DNA of 64,000 nt. Source: Parvularcula sp038749595. Its GTDB lineage: Bacteria > Pseudomonadota > Alphaproteobacteria > Caulobacterales > Parvularculaceae. A model generated the notes under the pieces. It saw only the letters and a list, made by a program, of their open reading frames with translations, did not search any database and was not told the origin of the DNA. The stretch lies in contig JBCDHW010000009.1 of NCBI GenBank assembly GCA_038749595.1, positions 43,663-107,662 of the forward strand, written 5' to 3'. Below are positions 36,624-45,980 of this stretch, piece after piece. The position numbers were made by a program, and so were the translations under genes. The stretch's first letter is position 1, and every line of letters begins with the position of its first letter.

Positions 36624-38009
36624 ATGACCTCTGATCCCAAAAACCGCATGTGGGGCGGGCGCTTTTCCGGCGGCCCCGCCGAACTTTTCCAGGCCTTTGG
36701 CCACTCCCTCGACGCCGACCTCAAGCTCTGGCGCGAGGACATTGAAGGCTCGGTCGCCCACGCCCAAATGCTCGGCCGCCAGGGGATCATTTCGGAGGCG
36801 GAAGCAGAGGAGATCGTCCGCGGCCTCGGCCAAGTGGCCGACGAAATCGAGAGCGGCGCGTTCGAATGGTCCGAAGCCCTCGAAGACGTCCACATGAATG
36901 TCGAGGCACGCCTGCGCGCCCTCATCGGCGACGTCGCGGGCAAGCTCCACACGGGCCGCTCGCGCAACGACCAGGTGGCGACCGACCTCAGGCTCTGGGT
37001 CCGCGCAGCGCTGGACCGCTGCGCTGAAGGCGTCCGTGAGCTTCAGCGCGCGTTCCTCCACCAGGCTGACAGCGGCCACGACGCGCTGATGCCCGGCTTC
37101 ACGCACCTGCAGATCGCTCAGCCGGTCACCTACGCCCACCACTGCCTCGCCTATATCGAGATGCTGGAACGGGACCGGAAGCGCCTCCTCGCCGCACGCG
37201 CTCATCTTAACGAGAGCCCGCTTGGCGCAGCAGCGCTCGGCGGCACGCCCCATCCGATCGACCGGGAGAGCACCGCCAAAGCGCTCGGCTTCGACCGCCC
37301 CATGGGCAATTCGCTGGACGCAGCCTCGGCCCGCGACTTCTGTCTCGAAGCCGTCAGTGCCGCGAGCATCTGCGGCGTCACCCTGTCGCGGTATGCGGAG
37401 GAAGTGGTGACCTTCGCTTCCCCGCCCTTTGGCTATTGGAAGCCGTCGGAGAGCTTCTCCACCGGCTCGTCGATCATGCCGCAAAAGCGCAACCCCGACG
37501 CCGCTGAGCTGATCCGCGCCAAGGTCGGCCGCCTCGCCGGCGCCTTCACCGCGCTGACCTTGCAGACCAAAGCCCTCCCCCTCGCCTACGCCAAGGACAT
37601 GCAAGAGACCAAGCCCGTCACCATGGAGGCGCTGGAGACACTAGAGGCGACACTGACGATCTGTGCAGGGATGGTCCGTGAAATGAGCATCAACAAGGGG
37701 CGCATGGCCGAAGATGCCGGCCGCGGCTTCTCCACCGCCACCGACCTCGCCGATAGCCTCGCCATGCAAGGCATCCCCTTCCGCGACGCCCACGACATCG
37801 TCGGCCGCCTCGTCGCCCTCTGCGAAGCGAAAGGCTGTACCCTGAGCAACGCCCCCGCCGAAGAGGCCGCCGCCATCTCCCCCCTCCTCACGCCTGAGCG
37901 CCTCGCCGCCCTCACCCCCGAAGCCAGCGTCGCGGGAAAGAAAAGCACCGGAGGCCCCGCGTTCACGCGGGAAGCGGCGGAGAAGTGGGTAGTCGCACTC
38001 AAAGACTAG
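36624..38009 (+). CDS. argH: Argininosuccinate lyase
   Basis: A 461-aa enzyme of the fumarase/aspartase superfamily that splits argininosuccinate into arginine and fumarate. The flexible catalytic loop is SSIMPQKRNPDAAE, with HTGRSRNDQVATD and TPHPIDRE as other family signatures. AGGCGGAAGCC lies before the ATG. It is on the opposite strand from, and 4 kb away from, the argC-argF' run, and completes the arginine pathway except for argD (the acetylornithine aminotransferase), which is not in the window. Confidence 0.95.
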   Translation: MTSDPKNRMWGGRFSGGPAELFQAFGHSLDADLKLWREDIEGSVAHAQMLGRQGIISEAEAEEIVRGLGQVADEIESGAFEWSEALEDVHMNVEARLRALIGDVAGKLHTGRSRNDQVATDLRLWVRAALDRCAEGVRELQRAFLHQADSGHDALMPGFTHLQIAQPVTYAHHCLAYIEMLERDRKRLLAARAHLNESPLGAAALGGTPHPIDRESTAKALGFDRPMGNSLDAASARDFCLEAVSAASICGVTLSRYAEEVVTFASPPFGYWKPSESFSTGSSIMPQKRNPDAAELIRAKVGRLAGAFTALTLQTKALPLAYAKDMQETKPVTMEALETLEATLTICAGMVREMSINKGRMAEDAGRGFSTATDLADSLAMQGIPFRDAHDIVGRLVALCEAKGCTLSNAPAEEAAAISPLLTPERLAALTPEASVAGKKSTGGPAFTREAAEKWVVALKD

Positions 38010-38106
38010 CCCCGAAGACGGGATGTTATAACAGCAAAAACTAAATCTCTTGAAAGAGTAGTCGTGCCCACTATTTCGAGTTCCTGTGAAGAGAACAGGG
38101 GACCCC

Positions 38107-38841
38107 ATGAAAACTGCTCTTTCAATTGCTGCGACGCTCCTTATGGCGTCGAACGCTTCGGCCGCATACTTTCCTCTCACCTTTTATGACGTTGGCTCAT
38201 CCAAAGATCCCGTCGCACCCGATCGGTCAGAGGAAAATGTCCTCGCCCGCGGCACGATGTTTGTGGACGACGACCAACTCGTCGCCAACAACTTCATCGA
38301 CTGGCGCGACCGGGACAGCCTTTGGATCCGGGTCGAATGGTTCACCGACGTAGGCGCCTTTGTTTACGACAGTCGCGTTTCGTTTCTCAGCGGCGGCGCA
38401 GCGTTTGGTTTGCTTCTCGACGATGCTGGAAATCCCCTACGTTTCGATGCTCCGGATACCAGCGTATCCAACGCCTTTGTCATCTTCGAGGACAGCAGCG
38501 CCGCCCCCGTCTTCCCGGGAAACTACATCAACATCTGGGACGACGACGACTTCAACTTCGGCTTCCTCGATGAAGACGTCTTCCTACCGGGAACGACCAC
38601 GCCCTTCATTCCGAAAGACACGCGCGTCGAGCTCAACCCAGCAATTATGGAGTTCGCGTTCACGCCGATCGCAAACCGGATCGACTTCGTCGCTGATGTA
38701 GGAAATTTTGGATTTCAAACCAACGTCGTCATCGGAGCAGCGCAACCGGTCCCGCTCCCAGCACCGGTCCTCCTTATGGCATCAGGCCTTGGCCTTGCAT
38801 GGCTGAAGAAGCGGCGAGATCGTAACATCATGTGGTCCTAA
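38107..38841 (+). CDS. Secreted protein with VPLPA-CTERM tail
   Basis: A 244-aa secreted protein. Signal peptide KTALSIAATLLMASNASAA, then an Asp/Phe-rich beta-type mature part, and a C-terminal VPLPAPVLLMASGLGLAWL followed by KKRRDR, the VPLPA-CTERM sorting signal. ATG 38107 follows AGGGGA; the frame opens earlier at 38086. It starts about 100 bp after argH. The mature domain is unknown to me. It belongs with the other CTERM proteins in this window. Confidence 0.78.
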   Translation: MKTALSIAATLLMASNASAAYFPLTFYDVGSSKDPVAPDRSEENVLARGTMFVDDDQLVANNFIDWRDRDSLWIRVEWFTDVGAFVYDSRVSFLSGGAAFGLLLDDAGNPLRFDAPDTSVSNAFVIFEDSSAAPVFPGNYINIWDDDDFNFGFLDEDVFLPGTTTPFIPKDTRVELNPAIMEFAFTPIANRIDFVADVGNFGFQTNVVIGAAQPVPLPAPVLLMASGLGLAWLKKRRDRNIMWS

Positions 38842-38945
38842 TCCACTCTCAACGCACCCCCGTAAAAAATCCGAACCGGCGGTGAATAATCGGCCGTCCT
38901 GTCCCGTTAACGAGATGTCACCATGCATCAATTGAGGAACAGGAC

Positions 38946-39756
38946 ATGACCGTAAGAACTGTAATGGCTGCGGCGGCAGCACTCTTTTTTGCCCGTGCCC
39001 GCCGCGCTGGCGAGCCCGCAAGTGTTTGAAGCTGTTGGGCAAAACCCTGAAGATATCACCGCGACTGTCGATGCGTTTCGCGATGCCTTGGGGCCGAACA
39101 ACGGCAACAGCCCGGTTGCCGGTGATCCGTTTGGCCGTAGACAGATCAATTGGGACGCAGCCCCCGACGGCATCTCCGACCCCAACCTCTTCCCCGGCGA
39201 CTTTTTCAACGCCGGTGTCAATCCGAGGGCACGCGGCATCGAGTTTGTCGCTACCGGCAGCACGACCGGGTTTGAGCTCTCCGCAACCGAGGCATCAGGC
39301 ACACCCCCTGTCTTTGGCGTCCCGACCGACTTTCAACCGTTCAGTCCCGAGAGGATTTTCCGCACAATCGACGGCAACACGTTCGATGTAAAATTTTTCA
39401 GCCCCGTTGACCAAACAACCGAAGCCAACGTGCGCGGCCTCGGTGTTGTCTTCGGCGATGTCGAGACCGAAGGCGCCGCGGTGATGTCCTTCTTTGACAG
39501 GCAAGACAACCTCCTCTTTACACGGAATGTCTTGACGGGCCCCGATATTGGCCTATCGTTTCTAGGCGTTATCTTCGACAGCTTCGCTGTTTCGCGGGTC
39601 GGCATCATTGCCGGCGGATCCGGTGATAACGTTATTATGGATGACTTCATCTTTGGTGAGCCGGTCCCCGTCGGCGAGGTTCCGATCCCGGCTGCCGCGG
39701 CACTCTTCCCATTAGGCGCGGCACTGATCGCCCGCCGCCGCCAAAAGCGCAGCTAA
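38946..39756 (+). pseudogene. Secreted VPIPA-CTERM protein, frameshifted in a T6 run at the signal peptide
   Basis: An ATG at 38946 with AGGA nearby opens a signal peptide (MTVRTVMAAAAALF) but hits a stop after about 27 codons. The mature protein continues in another frame, from about 38989. The break is at the T6 run 38985-38990: removing one T gives AALFLPVPAALA/SPQ, a perfect cleavage site, and one 269-codon reading frame. The body is a beta-type secreted protein ending in VPIPAAAALFPLGAALIARRRQKRS, a CTERM tail. It is either a real homopolymer frameshift (phase variation or pseudogene) or a base-calling error. Function unknown. Confidence 0.75.
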
Positions 39757-39819
39757 GCTCCCGGTCGAGCGCCTGCCCCACCCACCTGACGGGTGCGGCA
39801 GAGCTGACCAGACGCCGTC

Positions 39820-40734
39820 CTACCCTGCACTCCTCAGGACCAACACGTCGCAGGGTGGGTCGGCGACGAATTTGTTCGCGACGCTGCCCATAATCAATCG
39901 GGTCAGGCCGGTGCGGCCGCGGGTGCCAAGCACCAAGAGGTCGGGCTGATGCTCTGCGACCGCTTGGCTTAACGCATCGCCTGGCGTTCCTTCCAGCACC
40001 TGCGTCGTCACACGATCATCACCGGACGGAACAGTTTTCACACCCTTCCCAACAAGATCCTCACGCGCGACGTTGGACATATTCCGCATGCTGTCGGCCC
40101 CGCCCGTACCGTCACGATCCGGTTCGGAGCCGTCCGCTGGCTTCACATGCACCAGAACAACATCCGCACCCGGCGCAAAGCGCATGCCTGCTTCAACGGC
40201 ATCGAACGACACCTCGGAGAAATCGACCGCCACCATCACCTTGCGATAGGCGTCTACCGCTCCGCCCGTGACGATCAAGACTGGGCACGGCGCAACCTTC
40301 ATCAGCTTTTCCGTCATCGTAGTGGAGAGCAGCTTACCGCCGCCTTTTCCTCCGTGTACGCCGATGATTAGCAGCGCAGCATTCGTCCGGCTGGCAACAT
40401 CGGCAAGCATAACGGCTCGGCCATATTCTTCATCTGTATACGAATCGGAAAGGTGGCAAATCTCCACCACACACCGCGCGGGATCAGCACCCAACGCCGC
40501 GTTCACCGCGCGCGCCAGATCACCCAGCGCTTGATCCGCCCCGGGGCCACCCTCCTGAGGGTCAATAATCTGCTCACATACCAATTGCGCATGCTCGGCG
40601 TGCGCCAGTCTTCCGGCCACACGCACGGCGTGCGCCGCGCGCTCGGAACCGTTGCTCGCCACCAAAATAACGGGACAATCACTGTCGGCCGATGGGCCGA
40701 TTTCGCGACGCAGCACCGTTTTATCGCCACCCAT
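39820..40734 (-). CDS. Universal stress protein, tandem UspA domains
   Basis: A 304-aa cytoplasmic protein with two UspA domains. The first (about residues 20-150) begins CPVILVASNGSERA. The second (about 160-304) begins YRKVMVAVDFSE and ends with GTRGRTGLTRLIMGSVA, the G-x2-G-x9-G(S/T) ATP-binding motif; in the first domain the matching segment (IGVHGGKGGGKLLSTTM) is less clear. Such tandem USPs help survival under starvation or oxidative stress. It is a single gene facing the glycan locus. Confidence 0.85.
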   Translation of the reverse strand: MGGDKTVLRREIGPSADSDCPVILVASNGSERAAHAVRVAGRLAHAEHAQLVCEQIIDPQEGGPGADQALGDLARAVNAALGADPARCVVEICHLSDSYTDEEYGRAVMLADVASRTNAALLIIGVHGGKGGGKLLSTTMTEKLMKVAPCPVLIVTGGAVDAYRKVMVAVDFSEVSFDAVEAGMRFAPGADVVLVHVKPADGSEPDRDGTGGADSMRNMSNVAREDLVGKGVKTVPSGDDRVTTQVLEGTPGDALSQAVAEHQPDLLVLGTRGRTGLTRLIMGSVANKFVADPPCDVLVLRSAG

Positions 40735-40940
40735 AGGTACTCTTCTCCGGGTTAACCTCGCGCCAATTCACAACAATTCCGGCCGGCGGAGCGCCCACGG
40801 TCTACCCCATCTCTCGCGGCGCTTCTACCGTTCAGACCCGCCCGCACTGCAACATCCCGGAGCAATGCGTGACCCGGCGCCACCTCGACACGCCAGGGCC
40901 CGCAGCCTATTCGGTTGCGAAACGATGTGGAGTGTTAACG

Positions 40941-42104
40941 ATGGGCATCCCCTTCATCGACCTTCAGGCGCAGCGCGCCCAAATTGCGGATCAGGTCGAC
41001 GCAGCGATTGCAAAGGTGCTCGATCACGGCGCTTTCATCATGGGGCCCGAGGTTCGCGAGCTGGAGGCCCAGCTGTCCGCGTTCACCGGCGCCTCCCACT
41101 CGATCGGCTGCGGCAACGGCACTGATGCGCTCGCCTTGCCGCTCATGGCATGGGGCATTGGCCCCGGGGACGCGGTGTTCTGCCCGAGCTTCACCTTCAC
41201 CGCCACCGCCGAGATCGTTCCGTGGGAAGGTGCATCGCCCGTCTTCGTCGATATCGATCCGCGAACGTACAACATGGACCCAGCGTCGCTCGAAGCCGCG
41301 ATCGAGGCCGTTAAGTCGGAAGGCCAGTTGACGCCGAAGGTCATCATCGCCGTCGACCTTTTCGGTCAGCCTGCTGACTATCCTGCGATTAGGGCAATCG
41401 CTGATAGGCACAACCTCAAGCTGATCGCCGACTCCGCCCAAGGGTTCGGCTGCACCATCGACGGCGCCCACCCGATCAAGTGGGCCGACGCGGTCACCAC
41501 GAGCTTCTTCCCGGCCAAGCCGTTGGGCTGCTACGGTGATGGCGGGGCGGTTCAGGTCAACAGCCAGGAAATGTGGGATCTGCTCGATTCCCTCCGTGTC
41601 CATGGCAAAGCGACGCAAGCGGATATGGACGCTGCCGCTTATTCAGGCCACGAAGCAAAATATCTCAACCCGCGCATCGGTATGAACAGCCGTCTTGACT
41701 CCATCCAAGCGGCGGTGTTGCTGCAAAAACTCACGATCTTCGCAAAAGAAATCCGTATGCGAGAAGCCGTGGCCCAGCGCTACAACACAGCGCTTGAGGG
41801 GCACGTTCTGGCGGTTCCATTCGTTAAAGAAGGCTACCAATCGACCTGGGCGCAGTACACGATCGAGGTTGAAAACCGCGAAGCTGTCCAAGCATCGCTG
41901 CGCGAGGACGGCGTGCCCAGCGCCGTTTACTACCCCGTCCCGATGCACATGCAGGGTCCGTACAAAGACTATCCGACGGCACCCGGGGGACTTCCCGTGA
42001 CCGAAGAAAAACGCAGCGTTGTCATGAGCTTACCGATGCACCCCTACCTCGACCACGAAACGCAAGACGTGGTGATCGAGGCCGTAAAGAAAGCCATTGG
42101 GTAA
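40941..42104 (+). CDS. DegT/DnrJ/EryC1/StrS-type sugar aminotransferase
   Basis: A 387-aa PLP enzyme. The active-site Lys lies in TSFFPAKPLGCYGDGGA, and the N terminus IPFIDLQAQRAQI is typical of the WbpE/WlbC subgroup that aminate a keto sugar for surface polysaccharide. ATG 40941 is the natural start (frame opens at 40869). It begins the glycan cluster that follows on this strand after a short gap and an opposite-strand gene. The exact nucleotide sugar is unknown. Confidence 0.85.
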   Translation: MGIPFIDLQAQRAQIADQVDAAIAKVLDHGAFIMGPEVRELEAQLSAFTGASHSIGCGNGTDALALPLMAWGIGPGDAVFCPSFTFTATAEIVPWEGASPVFVDIDPRTYNMDPASLEAAIEAVKSEGQLTPKVIIAVDLFGQPADYPAIRAIADRHNLKLIADSAQGFGCTIDGAHPIKWADAVTTSFFPAKPLGCYGDGGAVQVNSQEMWDLLDSLRVHGKATQADMDAAAYSGHEAKYLNPRIGMNSRLDSIQAAVLLQKLTIFAKEIRMREAVAQRYNTALEGHVLAVPFVKEGYQSTWAQYTIEVENREAVQASLREDGVPSAVYYPVPMHMQGPYKDYPTAPGGLPVTEEKRSVVMSLPMHPYLDHETQDVVIEAVKKAIG

Positions 42105-42142
42105 CAGGTCATCCGTACAGGATCTGATATCAGCGCATCGGA

Positions 42143-43189
42143 TTATTGCTCTCGCCGCTCGTTCAAGTGGTGTTTCATACCACGCACGTCTTGATCCAGG
42201 CGCGCCACGACAGAAATCAACTGTCTACGGACAAAAAGAAGGGCGAGCCCTTGCGCGCCGATCAAGGCGAGTAGCGCGAAAGAGAACAGCCTCCCGGCCC
42301 CTTCGTTGCCCGAAAGCGCAAACGAGAGAGCGCAGAGCGCAAGCAAAGCCATCGTATAAATTGCAATAACCTTTTTATCCGCCTCAATCCACGCTCGGAT
42401 TTTCCCCGCGCCGCTTGGGGTCTGAGGGGCACTCTGCGCCGTTCCACCAAGCGGGATCTCACGTCGCGTGACAATCGGCGAACCGCTCTTCGACAACGCG
42501 GCTTCCAGATCAATCGAGGGGAAATACGGAACATCCGACTGCGGATTAGCGTTGACGACAACCACGTCATGCTTCTGAAGCAAATCCGCGGCGCGCTCAA
42601 AGGCACCAACGTGCAGGCCGGGGCGCGGGTTGGGCACATTATACTCGTCGCCTACGGACTGATAGCCGTCGAAGAAATAGTTCGGGTTGCTCTCCGCAGC
42701 CACGATCTCAAGTGTTCCGTGGGCGGTTTTCTTCGCACCCGGAACAATTTCGACATAGCGCCCGTCGATCCCCGCCAGAACCAGCTTGCGAAAGCCTAAG
42801 CTGGCGGCCCAAAGCGCCGTGTGGCTACCGGTGGTAATGCCGGGATCAGCGAGCAACGGCTCGTCCATAACGGCGGCTTCAAAACACCGTACACGTTCCG
42901 ATTGCCCGATCGGCCCAAGCGCTTCGATCAAGTTCGCGCGCAGCAAGAAATGCGCGATCAGCCCTTCCTCGATCAAGGCCGCAATCGCATCGCGATGCGC
43001 CAGCCCGACGACCAAGTCGAGGCAAGCATAGTGCGTCGGCCGCCAATCGATCGTCCGCCAATAACGATAAGCAGCATTCATCCCAAAGGTCGGCCCGGGG
43101 AGCCGGGCAAGGTCGACCCCGCGCAGGGAGGGTCCGTTGCCAAGCACGAAAGCGGTAGACGCATCGGCAACAAAAAAATTTTCGCTCAT
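42143..43189 (-). CDS. DUF115-like / sugar-transferase-like protein with C-terminal membrane hairpin
   Basis: A 348-aa protein. The N-terminal part (AFVLGNGPSLRGVDL, FGMNAAYRY, TGSHTALWAASLGFRKLVLAGIDG) resembles the DUF115/Maf and GT42-like families, in which G-N-G-P-S binds a nucleotide sugar or phosphate. Two closely spaced hydrophobic segments near residues 283-330 form a membrane hairpin, followed by a charged tail. ATG 43189 has GGAG 5 nt upstream; the longer frame to 43240 has none. It lies on the opposite strand within the glycan locus. Function is uncertain; glycosyl transfer is plausible. Confidence 0.6.
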   Translation of the reverse strand: MSENFFVADASTAFVLGNGPSLRGVDLARLPGPTFGMNAAYRYWRTIDWRPTHYACLDLVVGLAHRDAIAALIEEGLIAHFLLRANLIEALGPIGQSERVRCFEAAVMDEPLLADPGITTGSHTALWAASLGFRKLVLAGIDGRYVEIVPGAKKTAHGTLEIVAAESNPNYFFDGYQSVGDEYNVPNPRPGLHVGAFERAADLLQKHDVVVVNANPQSDVPYFPSIDLEAALSKSGSPIVTRREIPLGGTAQSAPQTPSGAGKIRAWIEADKKVIAIYTMALLALCALSFALSGNEGAGRLFSFALLALIGAQGLALLFVRRQLISVVARLDQDVRGMKHHLNERREQ

Positions 43190-43312
43190 GACGGCTCCAA
43201 CAATGCCCAGCGCTGTGCCCCGATACGGCCCGGAAGGCAACGCGCCGGGGGTAGGCCCTATCCCAAAGATATGACATAGATGAGGGGGTTAGCTTTTGAG
43301 TGATGAGACCTG

Positions 43313-44284
43313 GTGCCCGAAACATCCGATCATCCAACGGTGAGCATCATCTTCCGTGCGCTCAACGAAGAGCGATGGTTCGATGACGCGCTAAAGGCGT
43401 GCAAAAACCAAGACTTATCCGGTTCAGGGCTGAGCGCGGAAATCATTTTGGTCGACTCGGGGTCGACTGACCGCACCCTGGACATTGCCAAGGACCATGG
43501 TTGCCAGATCGTCCACATTAAGAAGCAAGATTTCACCTTCGGCCGGTCCTTGAACTGGGGGTGCGAAGCGGCGCGCGGGGATTACCTTGTTTTCATCTCG
43601 GCGCACTGCATCCCATCCCACGACCGATGGTTGGTGAATCTGATCGATCCGCTCGTGAAGGGCGAAGCCGACTACGCCTACGGGCGGCAAGTCGGCCATG
43701 ACGAGGTGAGCCGATATTCGGAAAAGCAGCTCTTCGCGAAATACTTCCCCGACTACGACAAGCGTCCGCAAGAGGGCTATTTCGTCAACAACGCCAACGC
43801 CGCCATTCGCCGCGAAGTCTGGGAAAAGTACCGGTTCTGCGAGAAAGCCACGGGCCTCGAAGACATGGTCCTCGGGAAAGCCCTCGATGCGGACGGCGGT
43901 AAGCTCGCCTATATCGCCGACGCGCCGGTCATGCACATCCACGAGGAGACTCTCGCCCAGACGCGGCGCCGCTATTACCGCGAGGCTCTGACGCTTCGTG
44001 AAATTATGCCGGAAATTCAGGTCTCTCTGGGGGATTTCTTCCGCTACGTGATTGCCGCGGTGCTGCACGATTGGAGCGAAGCCCTCCGTGAGCGGTGCTT
44101 TTTCCGCAAGGCGTGGGAAATCGTTCTTTTCCGGACGAACCAGTTCTGGGGCACCTACGAAGGCCATAACGAACACCGAACGCTGAGCCGGGCCCAGAAG
44201 GAGAGCTATTACTACCCGACGCCGCGTAAGGGGCCGGGACAGGACAAAAGCTCGGGTCTGGAATCCGCACCAAACACGTCCTAA
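43313..44284 (+). CDS. GT2 glycosyltransferase (surface glycan locus)
   Basis: A 323-aa family 2 glycosyltransferase with IIFRALNEE, VDSGSTDRT and the acceptor-side motif VFISAHCIPS. The GT-A core is residues 8-230; the tail carries aromatic and Arg-rich stretches. It starts with GTG and ends 41 nt before the CMP-sugar synthetase gene; the following genes are tightly coupled. It would transfer one sugar of the surface glycan at the inner face of the membrane. Confidence 0.85.
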   Translation: MPETSDHPTVSIIFRALNEERWFDDALKACKNQDLSGSGLSAEIILVDSGSTDRTLDIAKDHGCQIVHIKKQDFTFGRSLNWGCEAARGDYLVFISAHCIPSHDRWLVNLIDPLVKGEADYAYGRQVGHDEVSRYSEKQLFAKYFPDYDKRPQEGYFVNNANAAIRREVWEKYRFCEKATGLEDMVLGKALDADGGKLAYIADAPVMHIHEETLAQTRRRYYREALTLREIMPEIQVSLGDFFRYVIAAVLHDWSEALRERCFFRKAWEIVLFRTNQFWGTYEGHNEHRTLSRAQKESYYYPTPRKGPGQDKSSGLESAPNTS

Positions 44285-44325
44285 GCGCCCGGCAAGGGCG
44301 TGCTGCCCGCCTTGAGGAGAACACC

Positions 44326-45048
44326 ATGCTCGACGGTCGTCGCGTCACCGCGTTGCTGCCGATGAAGGCCCATAGCGCCCGGGTCACGTCCAAGAACTTC
44401 CGCGATATCGCGGGTAAGCCCTTGTTTCGTTGGATCCTCGACACCCTCCTCGTCAGCAACGCCATCGACCAAGTGGTGATCAATACCGACGCGCGCAGCA
44501 TTCTGTCCGACAACGGCCTTAACCATGGAGACGCGGAAGGCCGCGTACTCATCCGTGATCGGAAAGACGAGATTTGCGGCGACTTCGTCTCCATGAACTT
44601 GGTTCTGGCGGATGATATCGCGAACGTGCCGTCCGATATCTATGTCATGACGCATACGACCAATCCGCTCCTCAGCACCGAGACGATCGATGCGATGTTG
44701 GCGCAATATTCCGAGGCCAACGCATCGGGAAATGCCGACAGCCTGTTCTCGGTCAACCAGCACCAGACCCGCTTTTACACGCCCGAGGGCGCGCCAATAA
44801 ACCACGACCCGCAAAACCTGATCCGCACCCAAGACCTTCCTCCGTACTACGAAGAAAACTCCGTGTTCTACATTTTCACCGGCGACAGCTTCGCGGCGAC
44901 CAACGCGCGGATCGGTGAAAAGCCATCGATGTACGTCACGCCGCCCCTGGAAAGCGTCGATATCGACGAGCCGGAGGACTGGTTCATGGCCGAGTCACTG
45001 TTGCAGCGCATCGCCCGGGGCGAAGCTCTCCCGAAGGTTTCCCGATGA
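44326..45048 (+). CDS. Acylneuraminate/CMP-sugar cytidylyltransferase-like protein
   Basis: A 240-aa nucleotidyltransferase of the NeuA/KdsB family: LLPMKAHSARVTSKNFRDIAGKPL binds CTP, and IYVMTHTTNPLL and YEENSVFYIF match the rest of the fold. It activates an acidic 2-keto sugar as a CMP-sugar. No sialic- or legionaminic-acid synthase (NeuB) is in the window, so the substrate is unknown. Four coupled genes follow: dehydrogenase, SDR, lactonase-like and a glycosyltransferase. Confidence 0.82.
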   Translation: MLDGRRVTALLPMKAHSARVTSKNFRDIAGKPLFRWILDTLLVSNAIDQVVINTDARSILSDNGLNHGDAEGRVLIRDRKDEICGDFVSMNLVLADDIANVPSDIYVMTHTTNPLLSTETIDAMLAQYSEANASGNADSLFSVNQHQTRFYTPEGAPINHDPQNLIRTQDLPPYYEENSVFYIFTGDSFAATNARIGEKPSMYVTPPLESVDIDEPEDWFMAESLLQRIARGEALPKVSR

Positions 45049-45980
45049 CCAAGCCGCGCGTCCTCGTCACCTGCCCCCCAATGCTCGGGCTCTTCGATGA
45101 ATTCGCCGACGATTTTGCCGCACACGGACTTGATGGCGTCGCCGGCGAGGTTACACAGACTTTATCCGAGGACGAATTGATCGCGATCCTCCCGGAATAC
45201 GACGCATGGATCATCGGCGACGATCCCGCATCGGCCCGGGTCATCGATGCCGTTTCAGAAACGTTGAAAGCTGCTGTGAAATGGGGTGTCGGGGTCGATA
45301 ATGTCGACTTCCCTGCCTTCGAAAAGGCGGGCATCCCGATCACCAACACGCCGGGCGTTTTCGGGAACGAAGTCGCCGACATCGCCCTCACCTACCTCAT
45401 CGGCCTTGCGCGCGAGACGTATCGGATCGACCGCGAAATTCGGTCAGAGAACGGATGGCCTAAGCCAAGCGGCATCAGCCCCGTCGGCCGCACCGCCGCC
45501 GTGGTCGGCTATGGGGACATCGGACGCCAAACCGTCACTCGCCTGCTCGCCTGCGGCATGAATGTGATCGTCTACGACCCCGCCGCCCCGACCGAATTGC
45601 CAGACAGGGTGACAAGCGCTCCGTGGCCTGAGCGTATAAGTGAGGCCGACTTTCTCGTCTTCACCTGCCCGCTCAACGCCGCCACCAAAGGTATGTTCAA
45701 CGCCGACCTTTTGCCAAAACTCAAACCAGGCGTGCGGGTCGTCAATGTCGGCCGCGGCCCCGTCATCCAAGAAACCGCGTTGCTCGCCGGCCTTGAGTCA
45801 GGAACCGTCCACTCGGCCGCCCTTGACGTTTTCGAAGTCGAGCCACTAGCACCCAACTCTCCGCTAAGATCCTACGATCGCTGCATTTTCGGCAGCCACA
45901 ACGGCTCCAACTCAGCCGACGCCGTGCGCCGGGTCAGTAAGCTCGCGATCAAACTCCTGGCCGAGCGTTTGCCCTCGTGA
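45045..45980 (+). CDS. D-isomer-specific 2-hydroxyacid dehydrogenase
   Basis: A 311-aa NAD-dependent enzyme. The Rossmann motif is VVGYGDIGRQTV; NVGRGPVIQETAL and the catalytic His of GSHNGSNS complete the site (H replaced context: FGSHNG). The family includes phosphoglycerate dehydrogenase. In this cluster it probably oxidises or reduces a sugar acid. Its ATG overlaps the cytidylyltransferase stop. Confidence 0.85.
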   Translation: MTKPRVLVTCPPMLGLFDEFADDFAAHGLDGVAGEVTQTLSEDELIAILPEYDAWIIGDDPASARVIDAVSETLKAAVKWGVGVDNVDFPAFEKAGIPITNTPGVFGNEVADIALTYLIGLARETYRIDREIRSENGWPKPSGISPVGRTAAVVGYGDIGRQTVTRLLACGMNVIVYDPAAPTELPDRVTSAPWPERISEADFLVFTCPLNAATKGMFNADLLPKLKPGVRVVNVGRGPVIQETALLAGLESGTVHSAALDVFEVEPLAPNSPLRSYDRCIFGSHNGSNSADAVRRVSKLAIKLLAERLPS

